Positions 10,460-18,104 of a stretch of DNA of 57,371 bases are shown in pieces (positions within the stretch are counted from its first letter, which is position 1; every line of letters starts with the position of its first letter). The notes beneath the pieces were generated by a model, which did not search any database, was not told the DNA's origin, and was given only the letters and a program-made list of their open reading frames with translations. A program made the position numbers and the translations under genes. The stretch comes from Polyangium jinanense (GTDB lineage: Bacteria; Myxococcota; Polyangia; Polyangiales; Polyangiaceae): positions 1-57,371 of the forward strand of contig NZ_JAGTJJ010000065.1 in NCBI RefSeq assembly GCF_028435365.1, given 5' to 3'.

Positions 10460-11461
10460 ATGAGGAAGGCCCGCGCCCTCGCCGCCGCCACGCTCGCGTT
10501 CGTCGCCGTCTCTGGGGGTGCGGCCGAGGCAAACCCGCGCCGCCGCGTGGGATATCCCTGCGCCGGGTGCATCTTTGATCCGCCGCCCGAGGGAGCGACG
10601 AAGGCGCCGCTGCTCGTGGTGCTTCATGGAGACGCGCCCGGCGGCAAGACGCCGCTCGTGGAGCGGGATTCCTCGCCGTTCGTCGCGGCCGCCGCGGCGC
10701 GGGGCGTGGCGATGTTCGCGCCGATGTGCCCCAAAGCGGAGGGGTGCCGGGTCGGAAGCTTCTGGCAATGGTCGCAAGGCAATCCGACAGAATGGATCGA
10801 GGCACAGATCGACGCGATTGGCCGGGACTACGGGATCGACGCGGATCGGGTGTGGATCGCGGGTTGGTCGGGGGGCGCGTCGTTCCTCGGGTGGAACTGG
10901 GCGCGGCTCGGGGCGCGGTATGCGGCGGTGGTGTTCGTCGGCGGGGGCATTCCGCCGCGAGACAGCGCTTGCGCGCCGGAGCCGAATCCGACGTGCGCGC
11001 CGCCGGCCTATTTCCTGGTCGGCGACCGGAACCCACTGCACCACCTCGCCCGGGGGCTGCACGAGCGCGTGGCCGCCTGCACGCGCGACGTGACGTGGGA
11101 CCTCTTGCCCGGCAAGGATCACGCGGGCGAGTGGCGGGCGCTCGGCGCGAAAGGGAAAGCCGACAGCCTGCTCGATTGGCTCGCCGCACGACCGCGGTCC
11201 TGCAAAACCGAGCCCGTCGCGCCGGATCCGCCGCCGGATCCCCCGCCTCCGCCTCCGCCTCCGCCTCCACCGCCTCCGCCGCCAATGACGCCGCCGCCGG
11301 CTGCGCTTTGCGGATGCCGAATGGGCAAGCCGAGCGCGGCCTATGAATGGTTCGCTTTTTCGTCGGCCGTGGCGCTCCTGCTCGATCGACGGAGGCGCCG
11401 TTCTACTCGGGCAAACGGCGGATCGAATCGAACGGGAATGGGTCCCAGAACGGAGTCGTGA
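10460..11461 (+). CDS. Secreted alpha/beta hydrolase with poly-proline linker and MYXO-CTERM-like anchor
   Basis: A 333-aa secreted esterase-like protein. It has a Sec signal peptide, then an alpha/beta-hydrolase domain similar to poly(3-hydroxybutyrate) depolymerase/feruloyl esterases: LLVVLHGD, the nucleophile elbow GWSGG with Ser137, LVGDRNPL for the acid and GKDHAGEW for the histidine. Next is an almost pure proline linker (about residues 255-277). The C-terminus is CGC, then a short spacer, a hydrophobic helix (WFAFSSAVALLLD) and RRRRRS, matching the tripartite MYXO-CTERM surface-sorting signal (Cys motif, TM, Arg cluster). A further tail of about 17 residues after the Arg cluster is atypical; it overlaps the convergent DUF4846 gene by 59 bp. 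It starts 22 bp after the cytochrome gene. Confidence 0.8.
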   Translation: MRKARALAAATLAFVAVSGGAAEANPRRRVGYPCAGCIFDPPPEGATKAPLLVVLHGDAPGGKTPLVERDSSPFVAAAAARGVAMFAPMCPKAEGCRVGSFWQWSQGNPTEWIEAQIDAIGRDYGIDADRVWIAGWSGGASFLGWNWARLGARYAAVVFVGGGIPPRDSACAPEPNPTCAPPAYFLVGDRNPLHHLARGLHERVAACTRDVTWDLLPGKDHAGEWRALGAKGKADSLLDWLAARPRSCKTEPVAPDPPPDPPPPPPPPPPPPPPPMTPPPAALCGCRMGKPSAAYEWFAFSSAVALLLDRRRRRSTRANGGSNRTGMGPRTES

Positions 11462-12395
11462 GCGCGCCCGACGCCTCGTCGATCACGAACCACGCACGGG
11501 CAGGCTCGGGGCGAATCACATGGACGTTCTGCGCCGGGACGAAGCTCTGGCCGAGCAGGACCGCGCGGCGCCCGGCCGCGTCCTTGGCCATGTCGAGGAC
11601 CAGGACCGTGTGGCCGAACGGCACGCCGGTCAGCACGAAAAAATCCCCGGGTCGCAAGGCGCCGAGGGCCACACGCTCGCCGTCCCGCGCGAGGGCGCCG
11701 GTGTTGGTCCAGCCAAACACGTCGTCGAGCCAGGTCCGGAAGAGCGCGTGTGTCGGCTCGGCGCGCTTCGCCGACGGGACGAGCTCGATCCGATTGCCGT
11801 CCACGCGCACCCGCTGGCCCGAGGCGTACCGCTGGAATTCGAGCTTCGTGCCGCTCGCCGTGCGGTAGGCCTGGTCGCGGTGTCCATGCGACCAGCGCCA
11901 CTCCGCATGCAGCCGGATGATCGCGTCGGCGCATTGCTGCAGGTCCGCCTTGCCGATGTCGATGGCCACGACCGCGGCGACATTCGGGTGGCCGTCCGCG
12001 CGAATCTCGTCGCCACGGTAGGACTTCACCGGCGTGCCCTTCGCGGCGAGCGGCAAGGTGCGCAGAAACGCGCCGAAGCCGTCCGGGGCGAGGGGCACGC
12101 GGGTGAAGCCGGGTGGAGGTGAGAACCGCCGCTCGAGCGTGTCGACCGGCGCCGGCGTGCCCGCGGCTCCCCCTTCGAGCCAGGGGTACTGCGCAAAGGC
12201 GTCCGCGGCGGGGGGGCGCGCGGGGGACGGGCTCGCCGGCCCGCTGTCCTGAGCCTGAGCGCTCGTCGAGGGAAGCGGGCGAACCGGCTCGGGGTGCACG
12301 GTGGTCTCGCCTGCATCGCGCCGGGGATCCGCTTCCGTCGGCCCGAGCGCCGTGCATGCCGAAAGCGAGCCGAGAAGCGCGAGGGTCCACCGCAT
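11403..12395 (-). CDS. DUF4846 lipoprotein
   Basis: A 330-aa lipoprotein with signal MRWTLALLGSLSAC (lipobox LSAC) and a Ser/Pro/Ala-rich linker to about residue 70. The DUF4846 domain follows: YPWLEGG, TLERRFSPPPGFTRVPL, FGAFLRTLPLAAKGTPV, then IGKADLQQCADAIIRLHAEWRW, ARDGERVALGALRPGDFFVLTG and GHTVLVLDMA. The family is uncharacterised. The ATG at 12395 is chosen over the one at 12401 because AAGGAG is 6 bp upstream of it. A terminator-like hairpin lies in the 5' leader (12495-12549). Confidence 0.85.
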   Translation of the reverse strand: MRWTLALLGSLSACTALGPTEADPRRDAGETTVHPEPVRPLPSTSAQAQDSGPASPSPARPPAADAFAQYPWLEGGAAGTPAPVDTLERRFSPPPGFTRVPLAPDGFGAFLRTLPLAAKGTPVKSYRGDEIRADGHPNVAAVVAIDIGKADLQQCADAIIRLHAEWRWSHGHRDQAYRTASGTKLEFQRYASGQRVRVDGNRIELVPSAKRAEPTHALFRTWLDDVFGWTNTGALARDGERVALGALRPGDFFVLTGVPFGHTVLVLDMAKDAAGRRAVLLGQSFVPAQNVHVIRPEPARAWFVIDEASGALTTPFWDPFPFDSIRRLPE

Positions 12396-12494
12396 GGTCA
12401 TCTCCTTCCGATCCGATCCTCCACGTGATCGAAGGGGCGCCCGAAAGTGTGACCCGATCTCGCTTCGCAGGGCTCGCGCGCCCGGTGGCGAGGC

Positions 12495-12549
12495 AACAAA
12501 AAAACGAGCGCCTACTCTACGGCGGGGGGGGCGGCCGGAGCAGGCGCTC
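12495..12549 (-). terminator. Intrinsic-terminator-like hairpin in the leader of the DUF4846 gene
   Basis: On the minus strand GAGCGCCTGCTC (12549-12538) can pair with GAGTAGGCGCTC (12517-12506) around a 20-nt GC-rich loop, a 12-bp stem with one G-U pair. It is followed directly by GTTTTTTTG (12505-12497). This is a textbook rho-independent terminator orientation. It sits about 100 bp upstream of the minus-strand DUF4846 start, not after a gene, so it may attenuate that gene or end a small upstream transcript. The rest of 12396-12723 shows no gene. Confidence 0.6.
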
Positions 12550-12723
12550 TGCCCGTAGATATTGCACGCACCGGGCCAACACGTTTCCAGCGTGGATCCG
12601 GATATTTGGCGAAGGGTTCTTCCGGGCCGACTTTCAATCGTGCAACACTGCGCGTCGCGATCGTGCAACGCGTCGAGGCATCGTTGCTGATGTCACGAAA
12701 CGGTGAGAGGCTCCGCGACCCTC

Positions 12724-13281
12724 ATGGTTTCCTTCACCCCGTTCCCTACCCTCGAAACGCCCCGCCTCGTCCTGCGTGAGCTCGTCCCAGCCGACGTGGA
12801 GACGATCTTCCGCATGCAGTCCGACCCCGAGGTGGTCAAGTACTTCGGCCGTCCCGCGCACGCGAGCCTCGCCGAGACCGAGAAACTGTTCGGGATCGTG
12901 TTCGACGCGCAACGCGACGTCACGGGCATCCGCTGGGGCCTGTCGCTCAAGGACAGCGGCGAGCTCGCCGGGACGTGCGGGTTCTGGCGCTGGGACAAGA
13001 ACCACCGCCACGCGGAGATCGGCTACGAGCTCGCAGCCGCGTTCTGGGGCAAGGGCCTCATGGTCGAGGCGCTCCGGCCCATCCTCCGCTACGGCTTCAC
13101 GCAGATGGATCTGCACCGGGTCGAGGCGACCATCGACCCGGACAACCACGCCTCGCAGCGCGTCCTGGAAAAACTCGGCTTCAAGCGCGACGCGCTCATG
13201 CGCGAGAACTGGTTCCACAACGGCAAGTTCACGGACTCGGCCATCTACGGCCTGCTGGAGCAGGAGTTCCTCGTCGAGTGA
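12724..13281 (+). CDS. GNAT acetyltransferase (RimJ/RimL type)
   Basis: A 185-aa GNAT-fold N-acetyltransferase using acetyl-CoA. Landmarks: LETPRLVLRELVPADVETIF at the N-terminus, RHAEIGYELAAAFWGKGLMVEALRPILRYGF containing the pyrophosphate-binding loop, HRVEATIDPDNHASQRVLEKLGFKRDALMRE, and the terminal AIYGLLEQEF. This is the RimJ/RimL subgroup that acetylates protein N-termini or small molecules. The ATG at 12724 matches the family start; a GTG at 12703 is upstream in frame. Its stop is followed at once by repeat copy 2. Confidence 0.9.
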   Translation: MVSFTPFPTLETPRLVLRELVPADVETIFRMQSDPEVVKYFGRPAHASLAETEKLFGIVFDAQRDVTGIRWGLSLKDSGELAGTCGFWRWDKNHRHAEIGYELAAAFWGKGLMVEALRPILRYGFTQMDLHRVEATIDPDNHASQRVLEKLGFKRDALMRENWFHNGKFTDSAIYGLLEQEFLVE

Positions 13282-13286
13282 CGCTT

Positions 13287-13605
13287 CGCTGGGGCGTTGC
13301 CCCAGGCCCCACCCGGGGCTATCCGCCCCGGGACCCGGACCAGCGCAAGCGCTGGACTCGGGGTCGATGAACTGCGCATCGCGCAGTTCATCGAACAGGC
13401 CGATTCAAGACTGGCGAGCGACCCTGCCCATCAAGACCGCCGCGCTGCCATTTCGATGGGCAACGCCGTCTCTGGTCTTGCCACCGGCCTGTGGGAAGAA
13501 CTGCGCATCGCGCAGTTCTTCCCCCTGAGGTCCAGGGCTTGCCCTGGTTCGGGTCGAGGGGCGAACAGCCCCCGCAGGGTCCGGGGCGGCGCCCCGGCGC
13601 GGCGG
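13287..13605. repeat. Dispersed hairpin-array repeat, copy 2 (~319 bp)
   Basis: Same hairpin order as copy 1: CTGGGGCGTTGCCCCAG, CCCGGGG/CCCCGGG, CCAGCGCAAGCGCTGG, and AACTGCGCATCGCGCAGTT extended by GATG/CATC. The core contains GGTCTTGCCACCGGCC, and the mirrored series follows: AACTGCGCATCGCGCAGTT extended by GAAG/CTTC, CCAGGGCTTGCCCTGG, GGGGCGAACAGCCCC and CCGGGGCGGCGCCCCGG. Stem sequences differ from copy 1 but pairing is kept. It lies between the 3' ends of the GNAT gene and the convergent 971-aa gene. Confidence 0.85.
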
Positions 13606-13620
13606 CCGAGTAAGGGAGTC

Positions 13621-16536
13621 CTACGCCTCGTCCTCGTCCTCCTCGTCGTCCTCGTCTTCATCCTCGTCGTCGAGCTCATCGTCCTGGGCGCCTTGCCGCC
13701 GCGCGTAGGCGCGCTCGTCCCGCTCGTCGAGCGCGGTGAGCAGCGCCCGCGCGATCTTGGCTTGGGGGCCACGCTGGTTCGCCTCGATCTCGGCGCGGAT
13801 CTCCGGCCGCTCGAAGAGGGCCTGCGAGATCGCCGCGCGCGCCTCGGGGCGATCGGCGTAGAGCGCGAGCGCCATCCCGACCACCCGCGCCGAGGCGAGC
13901 CGCGCGAGCTGGCTGCCCACCCACGCCGCGTCCGCGACCTTCGGGATCCGCGCCTCGTACTTGCCGAGCATCTCCTCGCCCGCGAGCGACACGAGCAGCA
14001 CGTCGGGCGCGGACGGAGGCGTCCTGCGATCGAGCAGTTTGTCGCGGACCCACGTCCGATCTTCCCCGGCGTGCGCAAGATCGAGCTCGCACCGCGCACT
14101 CCGCTCGGCCCCGGCGCGGCCGTGCAGCACGAGGTCGAGCATGCGCGGCGCCTCGCCCGTTTGTCCGGGCCGCCACGACGCCGCGAGCCGCTCGCGCAGC
14201 GGGCCCCGCTTCCCCTCCACACGACGCAGGACGAAGCCGAGCTCGAAAATCGCGCTCGCGAGCGCCGCCCTGTCCGACGCCCACGCCTCCGGCGAGAGTT
14301 TTCCGAGGGCCGCGACGAACGCCTCGATCGTCTCGCGCCCGCCGACGAGCGCCTCCAGCAAGAGCACGAACTCCGTGCCCACGTGTGCAGGCACGGTCCA
14401 CGGCCGGAGGACGAAGTTCTCCACGAGCTTGCGCGCCTCGGCCGCGTACAGCATGCGATCGTTCTTCGAGGCCGCGAGCACGCCGCGATCCCCGGTCACC
14501 CACTTGCGCTCGGCCAGGCCCGCGACGCGCGCCCACATGCATGCCGTCCTGCGCGGCCAGAACTGGCGCACGACGGGCGACGACGCGTTCGTGAGGTGCA
14601 GGATCGCCTGCTCCGCCTGCCCCTTCTTGTTCTGCGCCGCGCCATGCAGGAGCCACACCCCGTGCGGAAAACCGCGCGCGATCGTGAGGCTCCAGTACGG
14701 CGTCACGCCGACCCCCGCGGCCGGCGTCTCCGGCTCGATCGGATCGTCGCCCTCGGCCCAGGCGTCGCCGCCCGCGTAGCTGCGCAGCTCCGCCGCACCA
14801 GGGATCCAGCACTCGGGACGCGCGTTCGCCCGGCCCGGGAGACGCGTGATCTTCCGACGCGCGCGCAGCGCCTCGACCATCGCCACGAGGTCCATCGATC
14901 GCGAGGCCGGCTCGCCCGCGGCGACGTACTCGAAGTCGTCGAACGAGAAGAGCCGCGTCGCGCCCTGCGGGATTGCCGCGGCCACGCGCAGATCACGATC
15001 GGCCGCGAAGATCATGTCGCGATGCCGGCGGCACAGATCCACGACGAGTGCCTCGGCCGGCGTCACGAGCCTGAGGGTTCCGCGCGAGGCCTCGGGCAGC
15101 GCCGCGAACGCGCGCGGCAGGCGGTAACTCGCGCGCAGCGGATCGCCGTTTTGCCGCACGGCCGCGCGCTTGACGTGCACGATCATGTCGTCCGACGGGA
15201 GCGGCAGCGGCACGATGCGCGGACCGTCGGAGCCCGCCGTGGGCCGGCCCCTCTCGTCGCGCTCGCCGAGCAGGACGATCTGGTTCGTGATGCCGTCGAC
15301 GTAGTCGTCCGCGTCGATCTCCACGCTCTGGAGCTCGTCGCGGACGGTGTCGATGAGCTCGTCGTCGCGCCCCGAACGTTTGCCCGCGCCGGGCCCATAC
15401 GCCGCGAGCTCCCAGCACGCGAGCACGCCCGATCCCGGGTGATGCAGGATCTGCTCGATGACGAGCACGTCGCCCTTCTGCGACGCGTACCCCGTGATCC
15501 GCATCGCGGCCGTCGTGTAGTTCGCGTTGTCCCAGCTGGGCAGATCGAACTTGCGCGCCGCCTCGTCGAGCTCCGCGATGCTCCAGAGCGGACCGCGCGG
15601 TTCGTCGATCGCCTCGGACTCGGCGAGCAGCCGCTCCACCTCCTCGGGCAAACGCGTCCGCGGCAGGTTGAACTGCTCGGCGATCCGCTTGGCCGCCTCC
15701 TCGCCGAGCGACGCCTCGATCGCCTCGCGCACCACGCCGCCGAGCGCCGCGGCGCGATCTCGCAAGAGCTCCGCCGCGCGCGGGTTCCCCTCGTCCGCGA
15801 GCGTCGCGAGCGCACCGTATGCATTCGGGTGACGCGTCATCCACCGCCGCGCCACGTCGAGACCGTCGTCCTTCGTGGCTGCGTCGGCGCGCGCGCGCTC
15901 GTCGTCCTCGTCCTCGTCCGCGCCCGGATCGTCCGCGTCTTCCTCGTCGTCCTCGTCCTCGTCCTCGTCGTCGCTCTCGTCTCCGTCGTCGTCCGACGTG
16001 GACGCGTCCTCCACGAGATCGCTCTCTTCCGCCTCGATCTCGCTCCCCGTGCTCGCGAGCTCCACGATCGATTGCACGCGCAGCGCGACCTCGAGCGCCT
16101 CGCGCGTCCCGATCGCGAGCAGGCACGGCACCACGCACCACGGCACGTTCACGAGCGCGCCGTCGCCTTCGATGCGGCTCTCGATCCAGGGCAGGATCCC
16201 GTCTCCGTACCGATCGTGCAGCGCGGTGTTGTCGCGGCCGCGCACCTGGAACTCCCAGCGGATGCGCCGCCCGTGCTTCACGAACTCGGCCGCGTCCTCG
16301 AGCGACAAGAGCGCCGCCCACACGCGGTCGCTCTCGAACACCATCGTTCCTCCGGCCGAACGGCCTTCACCCTTGCGGAAGACCTCGGCCGGCTCGACGA
16401 GGCGGCGCGCCTCGCTGAGCGACATGAGCCCACGCCCGTCGCGGCGGGACACACGCGCGTCCCGCATGGCGATGCTCACCGGCGAGGATGGATCGAACCA
16501 CCGGGGCGCGGTCTTCGTGACGTGTTCCTTCTTCAT
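13621..16536 (-). CDS. Large uncharacterised protein with poly-acidic segments
   Basis: A 971-aa soluble protein that I do not recognise. About residues 165-220 form a nearly pure Asp/Glu stretch (DDDGDESDDEDEDEDDEEDA is part of it), and the last 20 residues are again Asp/Glu only. Between them lie an alpha-helical part that looks like repeats (RHPNAYGALATLADEGNPRAAELLRDRAAALGG), a beta-rich middle, and a helical C-terminal half (ALALYADRPEARAAISQALFERPEIRAEI). There is no signal peptide. ATG at 16536 is preceded by TTG, so the frame itself opens at 16539. It is 119 bp downstream of another uncharacterised gene on the same strand, with which it may form an operon. Confidence 0.8.
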   Translation of the reverse strand: MKKEHVTKTAPRWFDPSSPVSIAMRDARVSRRDGRGLMSLSEARRLVEPAEVFRKGEGRSAGGTMVFESDRVWAALLSLEDAAEFVKHGRRIRWEFQVRGRDNTALHDRYGDGILPWIESRIEGDGALVNVPWCVVPCLLAIGTREALEVALRVQSIVELASTGSEIEAEESDLVEDASTSDDDGDESDDEDEDEDDEEDADDPGADEDEDDERARADAATKDDGLDVARRWMTRHPNAYGALATLADEGNPRAAELLRDRAAALGGVVREAIEASLGEEAAKRIAEQFNLPRTRLPEEVERLLAESEAIDEPRGPLWSIAELDEAARKFDLPSWDNANYTTAAMRITGYASQKGDVLVIEQILHHPGSGVLACWELAAYGPGAGKRSGRDDELIDTVRDELQSVEIDADDYVDGITNQIVLLGERDERGRPTAGSDGPRIVPLPLPSDDMIVHVKRAAVRQNGDPLRASYRLPRAFAALPEASRGTLRLVTPAEALVVDLCRRHRDMIFAADRDLRVAAAIPQGATRLFSFDDFEYVAAGEPASRSMDLVAMVEALRARRKITRLPGRANARPECWIPGAAELRSYAGGDAWAEGDDPIEPETPAAGVGVTPYWSLTIARGFPHGVWLLHGAAQNKKGQAEQAILHLTNASSPVVRQFWPRRTACMWARVAGLAERKWVTGDRGVLAASKNDRMLYAAEARKLVENFVLRPWTVPAHVGTEFVLLLEALVGGRETIEAFVAALGKLSPEAWASDRAALASAIFELGFVLRRVEGKRGPLRERLAASWRPGQTGEAPRMLDLVLHGRAGAERSARCELDLAHAGEDRTWVRDKLLDRRTPPSAPDVLLVSLAGEEMLGKYEARIPKVADAAWVGSQLARLASARVVGMALALYADRPEARAAISQALFERPEIRAEIEANQRGPQAKIARALLTALDERDERAYARRQGAQDDELDDEDEDEDDEEDEDEA

Positions 16537-16655
16537 CAACTTGCTCTGCGCGGGCCGATGCTAGCGAGCGCCCAAGCGTCTGGCTACCCTCGCCAAACGA
16601 GCGGAGGCGAGAGCGGTAACAGAAGCGGGAGCGCCGGTGGTCTCGGCGCTACGCC

Positions 16656-17948
16656 TCACCCTGGCATTGCGTGCGCCAAGAGCCTGGCGCCGTCCTTGAA
16701 AAGGACCTCGATCTTTCCGCCATCCACACGGCGCACGAGGCCACGTCCGAACTTCATGTGCTCCACGAGGTCGCCCGGGGCAAACCTCGCGGTCGTACGA
16801 TACGGCGTCGCCGCCTCCTCCATGCGCCCGGCGAGCGCCTCTTTCCAGGCGCGCTCGTTCCGCTCGGCCTCGCTCTCCACGGGCTTCGGCGGCGCGGGGT
16901 CGCGGAGCGGATCCCAGCCGTGCGCGTACCGCAACATCGACGCGGCGAGCGCCGGATGCGCCGCCGCCCAGCGATCGTCGAACAGGATCCACTGCTCGTG
17001 GCCGAACGCACTCGACGTGTGCGGGCAAAACAGCGCCGCGTGCTTGCCCACCTGCACGATCGCCTTCGTGGGATCGCCGTCCAGCTTGAACGCCGTACCC
17101 ACCTTGTAAAACTCACCCTCCGCGTGCTGATGCGCGCCCACGCCGAGCAGGGTGTGGTTCGTCTGAACGACGACCTCACGCAGCGGATACGCCGCGCATT
17201 TCGCGAGCGCCGGCGCGATCGAGATCTGGCCCGGCTCGATCATCGCTCGCAGGAGCCGGAGCTCCACCGGCCACGTGTCGAGCCACTCCTTCGACCACGA
17301 CTCCGGCTTCTTCGTCGGCACCACAGTGCGCAGGTGCGACGCGAGATCGGGCAACCGCACGCCGGGGATCGCCACGGCTTGGCCCGGGATCGATTCACCA
17401 TCGTAGGACGTGAGCAGACAGGCGTACGTCGTCCCCTCGCCTTCGCCGCGCGGCAGGACCAGCTCCGGTTCGAAGGGCGGCGTGAACGGGCCGTCCGCGT
17501 CGCCCTCCGGCAGCTTCGGCTCCTCGTGCAGCAGCCATGACACCCGCTCCGGCTGCTTGCGCGCGACCTCGTCGTCGAAGAAGAAGTACGCAAGCATGAC
17601 CTCGTCGTCGTCCGTCAGCACGCGGAGCGAGTGCTCGTCGATGCGCACATTGCCCGGACCTCCCTCGACGTAGAGGTGCTTGCGCAGGATCTTCTCGAGC
17701 TCGGCCGTCGACTTCGGCGCCGTGAGCCCGTGCTCCTTCACCGCCTCGAACACCGTGCCGAACCCGTACACGTAGCCGCCGAGCTCGTCCTCGTAGAAGC
17801 TGCTCGGCTCCTCGGCCTTCTTGGCCTCGATCATCTTCCCGGAGAACCACGCAAGGATCGACGGCGCGTCGAGGCGCCGCACCCGACGCGAAAGCGGCCC
17901 TTCGTAGTGCGATCGATACACGAACCAGATCCCGGGTGCCTCGCTCAC
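16656..17948 (-). CDS. Uncharacterised protein with C-terminal Tudor-like basic domain
   Basis: A 430-aa soluble protein. The start is set at GTG 17948, where VSEAPGIWFVYRSHYEGPLSRRVRRL begins; GAGGAAGGA lies about 10 bp upstream and the longer frame overlaps a divergent gene. The body contains DELGGYVYGFGTVFEAVKEHG and AYFFFDDEVARKQPERVSWLL. The final about 50 residues (RFAPGDLVEHMKFGRGLVRRVDGGKIEVLFKDG) match the small SH3/Tudor-like domain seen at the C-terminus of UvrD/PcrA helicases and of many myxobacterial hypothetical proteins, where it binds nucleic acid or RNA polymerase. No catalytic motif is visible. It precedes the acidic 971-aa gene. Confidence 0.78.
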   Translation of the reverse strand: MSEAPGIWFVYRSHYEGPLSRRVRRLDAPSILAWFSGKMIEAKKAEEPSSFYEDELGGYVYGFGTVFEAVKEHGLTAPKSTAELEKILRKHLYVEGGPGNVRIDEHSLRVLTDDDEVMLAYFFFDDEVARKQPERVSWLLHEEPKLPEGDADGPFTPPFEPELVLPRGEGEGTTYACLLTSYDGESIPGQAVAIPGVRLPDLASHLRTVVPTKKPESWSKEWLDTWPVELRLLRAMIEPGQISIAPALAKCAAYPLREVVVQTNHTLLGVGAHQHAEGEFYKVGTAFKLDGDPTKAIVQVGKHAALFCPHTSSAFGHEQWILFDDRWAAAHPALAASMLRYAHGWDPLRDPAPPKPVESEAERNERAWKEALAGRMEEAATPYRTTARFAPGDLVEHMKFGRGLVRRVDGGKIEVLFKDGARLLAHAMPG

Positions 17949-18104
17949 GACCAACCGATCCTTCCTCGGCTCCACAGCGGCCGCGCAGTTTGCCCCGGCG
18001 CGGGGCGAACGTGAAGGGGCAAGCCTTACGTCTTCGCGGGCGCGCGGCCCGTCGCCGCGCCTGCTTGCGATCATGGGCACGGCGCCCCACGTGTCGATGG
18101 ATCC

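Noticed and set aside
13297..17109. Plus-strand 1270-aa open frame
   Set aside because: It is antisense to the 971-aa and 430-aa genes and to the hairpin repeat; composition is Arg/Ala/Leu-rich and low complexity, typical of a shadow frame in GC-rich DNA.
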